The notes below the pieces were generated by a model. It did no database searches and was not told the DNA's origin. It saw nothing but the letters and a program-made list of their open reading frames with translations. The position numbers and the translations under genes are program-made. A DNA stretch of 9,733 nucleotides, from the NCBI GenBank assembly GCA_022563135.1, contig JADFNZ010000058.1, forward strand, positions 1-9,733. Direction: 5' to 3'. Origin of the DNA: Chloroflexota bacterium. GTDB taxonomy: Bacteria; Chloroflexota; Dehalococcoidia; DSTF01; RBG-16-68-14. Position 1 is the first letter of the stretch, and each line of letters begins with the position of its first letter. Below, one piece after another: positions 7,381 to 9,733 of this stretch.

Positions 7381-7386
7381 TATAAT
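7381..7386 (+). promoter_or_regulatory. Perfect -10 box TATAAT upstream of the cyclotransferase-selB pair
   Basis: TATAAT lies 15 nt before the ATG at 7402, directly after the inverted repeat. A start near 7393 would leave a leader of about 9 nt, with no evident Shine-Dalgarno. The hexamer 17 nt upstream (CTGTCT, 7358-7363) is a poor -35, so an activator or some other element would be needed if this is a real promoter. Confidence 0.4.
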
Positions 7387-7401
7387 GAGACTGAGCATCT
7401 C

Positions 7402-7851
7402 ATGTCGCGTCACCTCTATTTCGCATACGGTTCGAACCTGGATCTGCGGCAGTTCCGCAGGCGCTGCCCGGGCCACGATGTCGTCGGGCGGGCGCGATTG
7501 CTGGGCTATCGGCTGGCGTTCACGCGCTATTCGACGAAGCGCAAGGGCGGCGTGGCCGACGTCGTTCCGGAGGAGGGAGCTGTGGTCTGGGGCGCGCTCT
7601 ACGATGTGGACGAGGCGTCCATCCCCGCGCTCGACGAGTTTGAGGGCGCGCCGCGCGCCTATCGACGCGAGACGCTGCGCGTGATCGACGACTCCGGCGA
7701 GGAGCGCGAAGCGATCGTCTACGTCGCAAACCGGACGGGCGTGTTCGAGCCCAGCGCCGCGTACCTGGAGCTCATCGTGCGGGGCGCGCGCGAACACGGG
7801 TTGCCGGAGGAGTACATCCGCTCGATCGAAAGCGTGAGGAAGCACGCCTAG
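7402..7851 (+). CDS. Gamma-glutamylcyclotransferase-like (GGCT/AIG2-fold) protein
   Basis: Predicted 149-residue cytoplasmic protein of the GGCT fold, whose characterised members release 5-oxoproline from gamma-glutamyl peptides or amines. The signature YGSNL, which forms the substrate-binding loop, is at residues 9-13 (LYFAYGSNLDLRQF). The likely catalytic glutamate is E81 in LDEFEGAP, followed by the common tyrosine in APRAYRRE. WGALYDVDE before it is also typical. Start: an upstream in-frame ATG (7354) would add 16 unconserved residues and lies inside the inverted repeat and upstream of TATAAT, so the ATG at 7402 giving MSRHLYFAYGSN is preferred. It is followed 2 nt later by selB and is probably cotranscribed with it. 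No functional link between the two is established. The substrate is unknown; a role in glutathione or other gamma-glutamyl metabolism is only inferred from the family. Confidence 0.88.
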   Translation: MSRHLYFAYGSNLDLRQFRRRCPGHDVVGRARLLGYRLAFTRYSTKRKGGVADVVPEEGAVVWGALYDVDEASIPALDEFEGAPRAYRRETLRVIDDSGEEREAIVYVANRTGVFEPSAAYLELIVRGAREHGLPEEYIRSIESVRKHA

Positions 7852-7853
7852 CC

Positions 7854-9701
7854 ATGTACGTCATCGGGACTGCGGGGCACGTCGACCACGGAAAGTCCGT
7901 GCTCGTCGAGGCGCTCACGGGCATCGACCCTGACCGGCTGCGCGAGGAGAAGGAGCGCGGCATGACGATCGACCTCGGCTTCGCCTGGCTGACGCTCCCC
8001 TCTGGGCGGGAGGTGAGCATCGTCGACGTGCCCGGCCACGAGCGCTTCATCAAGAACATGCTGGCGGGCGTGGGCGGCATCGACCTGGCGCTGCTGGTCG
8101 TCGCGGCGGACGAGGGCGTGATGCCGCAGACGCGGGAGCACCTCGCCATCCTGGACCTGCTGGGCATCGAACGCGGCGTGCTGGTCGTGACGAAGAACGA
8201 CCTGGTGGAGGCGGACTTCCTGGAGCTGGTCTCCGCCGATGTGCTGGATGCCGTGGATGGCACGACGCTGGAAGGCTCGCCGATCGTCGCCTGCTCTGGC
8301 AAAACCGGTGACGGGCTGGACGAGCTGAAGCGCGTCCTGGACAAGCAGCTGGAGTCGACGACGCCGAAGCCGGACATCGGGCGGCCGCGACTGCCGGTCG
8401 ACCGTTCGTTCACAGTCGCGGGCTTCGGGACGGTCGTGACGGGGACGCTGCTGGACGGCGCGTTCGAAGTGGGGCAGGAGGTGGAGCTGCAGCCGGGCGG
8501 GACGAAGGCCAGGGTTCGCGGGCTGCAACACCACAAGGAGCACGTGGAGCGCGCGCAGCCGGGCCGGCGCACGGCCGTGAACCTCTCTGGCGTGGCCAAG
8601 GAGGAGGTCCGGCGCGGCCAGGTGCTCGTGCTGCCGGGTTCGCTGACGCCGACGGACGCGGTCGATGTGCGGCTGCGGGCCGTGGCGCTCGCGAAGCGGC
8701 CACTCAAGCACGGCGCGGAGCTGACGTTGCATTCGGGCTCGGCGGAGGTGCCGTGCCGGCTGCTGCTGCTCGATCGGCAGGAGCTTGCGCCCGGCGACGA
8801 GGGCTGGGCGCAACTGCGGCTCACAGGGAGTATTGCGGTCGTGAAGGGCGACCGCTTCGTGCTGCGCACGCCGAACGACACGGTCGCCGGAGGCGAGATC
8901 GTCGACGCGCGCCCGCCGCGACACCGTCGTTTCCACGATGAGACACTAACAGCGCTGGAATCGCGTGCCGGCGACGACCCGCTGATCGCCGTGTTGCGGC
9001 AGCACGAGCCCGCGACGCTGAAGTCGCTCTTGGCGGAGATAGGCGGCTCGCAGGAGGAGCTGGATAACACAATAGCGGCGCTAACCGGCGAGGGCAGCGT
9101 GGTCGCGCTCGGGGAGGGCGCGGCGGTGGCGCTGTTCACCGCCGAGGGCTTCGCGGAGCTGACGGCGCGTGGGCGTGCCGCAATCGAGGCGTTCCACGCG
9201 GAGCATCCGTTGCGCAGAGGCATGCCGCGAGAAGAGCTGCGGAGCAGGCTCAAACTACAGGAGCGCACGTTTGCGGGCGCGCTCGCACGCTGGAGCGAGG
9301 ACGAAACGATGAGCGAGAGCGGCGCATCGGTCGCGCTGCCGGGCTGGACGCCGCAGCTGACGCCGGAGCAGACGTCGGCAGCGGACGCGTACGTCGCGGC
9401 GCTCGCGGCGAAGCCCTATGCGCCGCCGACCGACAGCGCTCCGCCCGCGGATGTGCTCGACTACCTGCGCGACGCGCGGCGAGTCGTCACGGCGGGCGAG
9501 GTCACGTTTGACGCTGCGGCCTACGCGGAGATGGTCAGCCGCGTGACCGAGCACCTGCGCAGCGAGGGCACGGTCACGCTGGCGCAAGTGCGCGACATGT
9601 TCGGCACGTCTCGCAAGTACGCGCAGGCGCTGCTGGAGCACCTCGATCAAGAGCGCGTGACGCGCCGCGTCGGGGACGAACGCGTGCTGCGCGGGAGCTA
9701 G
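7854..9701 (+). CDS. selB: Selenocysteine-specific translation elongation factor SelB
   Basis: SelB is a GTPase that carries Sec-tRNA(Sec) to the ribosome at UGA codons by binding a SECIS hairpin in the mRNA. The 615 residues match the usual length (E. coli 614). The G domain (~1-170) has GTAGHVDHGKS (5-15), the SelB-typical DPDRLREEKERGMTIDLGFA, DVPGH (58-62), and TKND (113-116). EF-Tu-like domains 2 and 3 follow (~180-345; DRSFTVAGFGTVVTGTLL is typical). The C-terminal winged-helix domains (~370-615) end in FGTSRKYAQALLEHLD and VTRRVGDERVLRG, a hallmark of SelB that contacts SECIS RNA. This excludes EF-Tu and IF2. The ATG at 7854 gives the conserved N-terminus MYVIGTAGHVDHGK; GAGGA (7836-7840) is 13 nt upstream, and the preceding gene stops 2 nt before, so coupling is likely. 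Stop TAG 9699-9701. The gene looks complete and functional, implying that selA/selD/selC and selenoproteins exist elsewhere. Confidence 0.96.
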   Translation: MYVIGTAGHVDHGKSVLVEALTGIDPDRLREEKERGMTIDLGFAWLTLPSGREVSIVDVPGHERFIKNMLAGVGGIDLALLVVAADEGVMPQTREHLAILDLLGIERGVLVVTKNDLVEADFLELVSADVLDAVDGTTLEGSPIVACSGKTGDGLDELKRVLDKQLESTTPKPDIGRPRLPVDRSFTVAGFGTVVTGTLLDGAFEVGQEVELQPGGTKARVRGLQHHKEHVERAQPGRRTAVNLSGVAKEEVRRGQVLVLPGSLTPTDAVDVRLRAVALAKRPLKHGAELTLHSGSAEVPCRLLLLDRQELAPGDEGWAQLRLTGSIAVVKGDRFVLRTPNDTVAGGEIVDARPPRHRRFHDETLTALESRAGDDPLIAVLRQHEPATLKSLLAEIGGSQEELDNTIAALTGEGSVVALGEGAAVALFTAEGFAELTARGRAAIEAFHAEHPLRRGMPREELRSRLKLQERTFAGALARWSEDETMSESGASVALPGWTPQLTPEQTSAADAYVAALAAKPYAPPTDSAPPADVLDYLRDARRVVTAGEVTFDAAAYAEMVSRVTEHLRSEGTVTLAQVRDMFGTSRKYAQALLEHLDQERVTRRVGDERVLRGS

Positions 9702-9733
9702 ACGTCCGCGGTGGTGGGTTCCGGCGCTAGGTC

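Noticed and set aside
7429..7438. GGTTCGAACC, resembling a tRNA T-arm
   Set aside because: It encodes the GSNL part of the cyclotransferase YGSNL motif; no acceptor or anticodon stem surrounds it.
7772..9268. 498-codon minus-strand open frame opposite selB
   Set aside because: Its Ser/Arg/Pro-rich translation is typical of antisense frames in high-GC genes; selB is certain on the plus strand.
9702..9733. Possible start of a tRNA-Sec (selC) or another gene after selB
   Set aside because: Only 32 bases remain and no stem or tRNA consensus can be recognised.

Overview
The window is high-GC bacterial DNA with tightly packed genes. It holds one partial and seven complete protein-coding genes and a few short repeat-type intergenic elements. 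The SRP/ribosome-maturation cluster, the DinB-like protein and the style of the intergenic repeats all suggest Chloroflexota (Dehalococcoidia or Thermomicrobia-like). That placement is an inference from general resemblance, not a demonstrated assignment. No phage, plasmid, IS transposase, CRISPR array, tRNA or rRNA was found.

Layout. (1) Bases 1-1230 (+) are the 3' nine-tenths of a family GH1 beta-glucosidase, cut by the window edge. (2) A 28-nt perfect palindrome (1250-1277) and a hairpin separate it from a convergent DinB-like metalloprotein (1358-1879, -). (3) A short divergent promoter region (1880-1952) leads into a large lipoprotein lytic transglycosylase, Slt70-like (1953-4187, +). (4) A convergent 242-nt gap (4188-4429) holds degenerate copies of a dispersed repeat. 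(5) A four-gene minus-strand operon follows, ffh > rpsP > khpA > rimM (7213 down to 4430). Its junctions are 10 nt, a 4-nt ATGA overlap, and 15 nt. It links signal recognition, ribosomal protein S16, an RNA-binding KH protein and the 30S maturation factor RimM. (6) A divergent 188-nt region (7214-7401) carries a good promoter for ffh that predicts a nearly leaderless mRNA, plus a nested inverted repeat containing a 10-bp-phased TCTGTG motif. (7) A gamma-glutamylcyclotransferase-like gene (7402-7851, +) is followed after 2 nt by selB (7854-9701, +), the selenocysteine-specific elongation factor. selB implies that the organism makes selenoproteins.

No evident new multi-gene system is present. 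The points most worth a second look are: an Ffh GTPase whose otherwise near-invariant motifs are altered (GPKGSGKT for GLQGSGKT, DTTGH for DTAGR, RVAA for RPAA); an S16 protein with a ~110-residue acidic Ala/Glu/Pro tail built from ~66-nt in-frame DNA repeats; and three different intergenic repeat elements of REP/MITE style.
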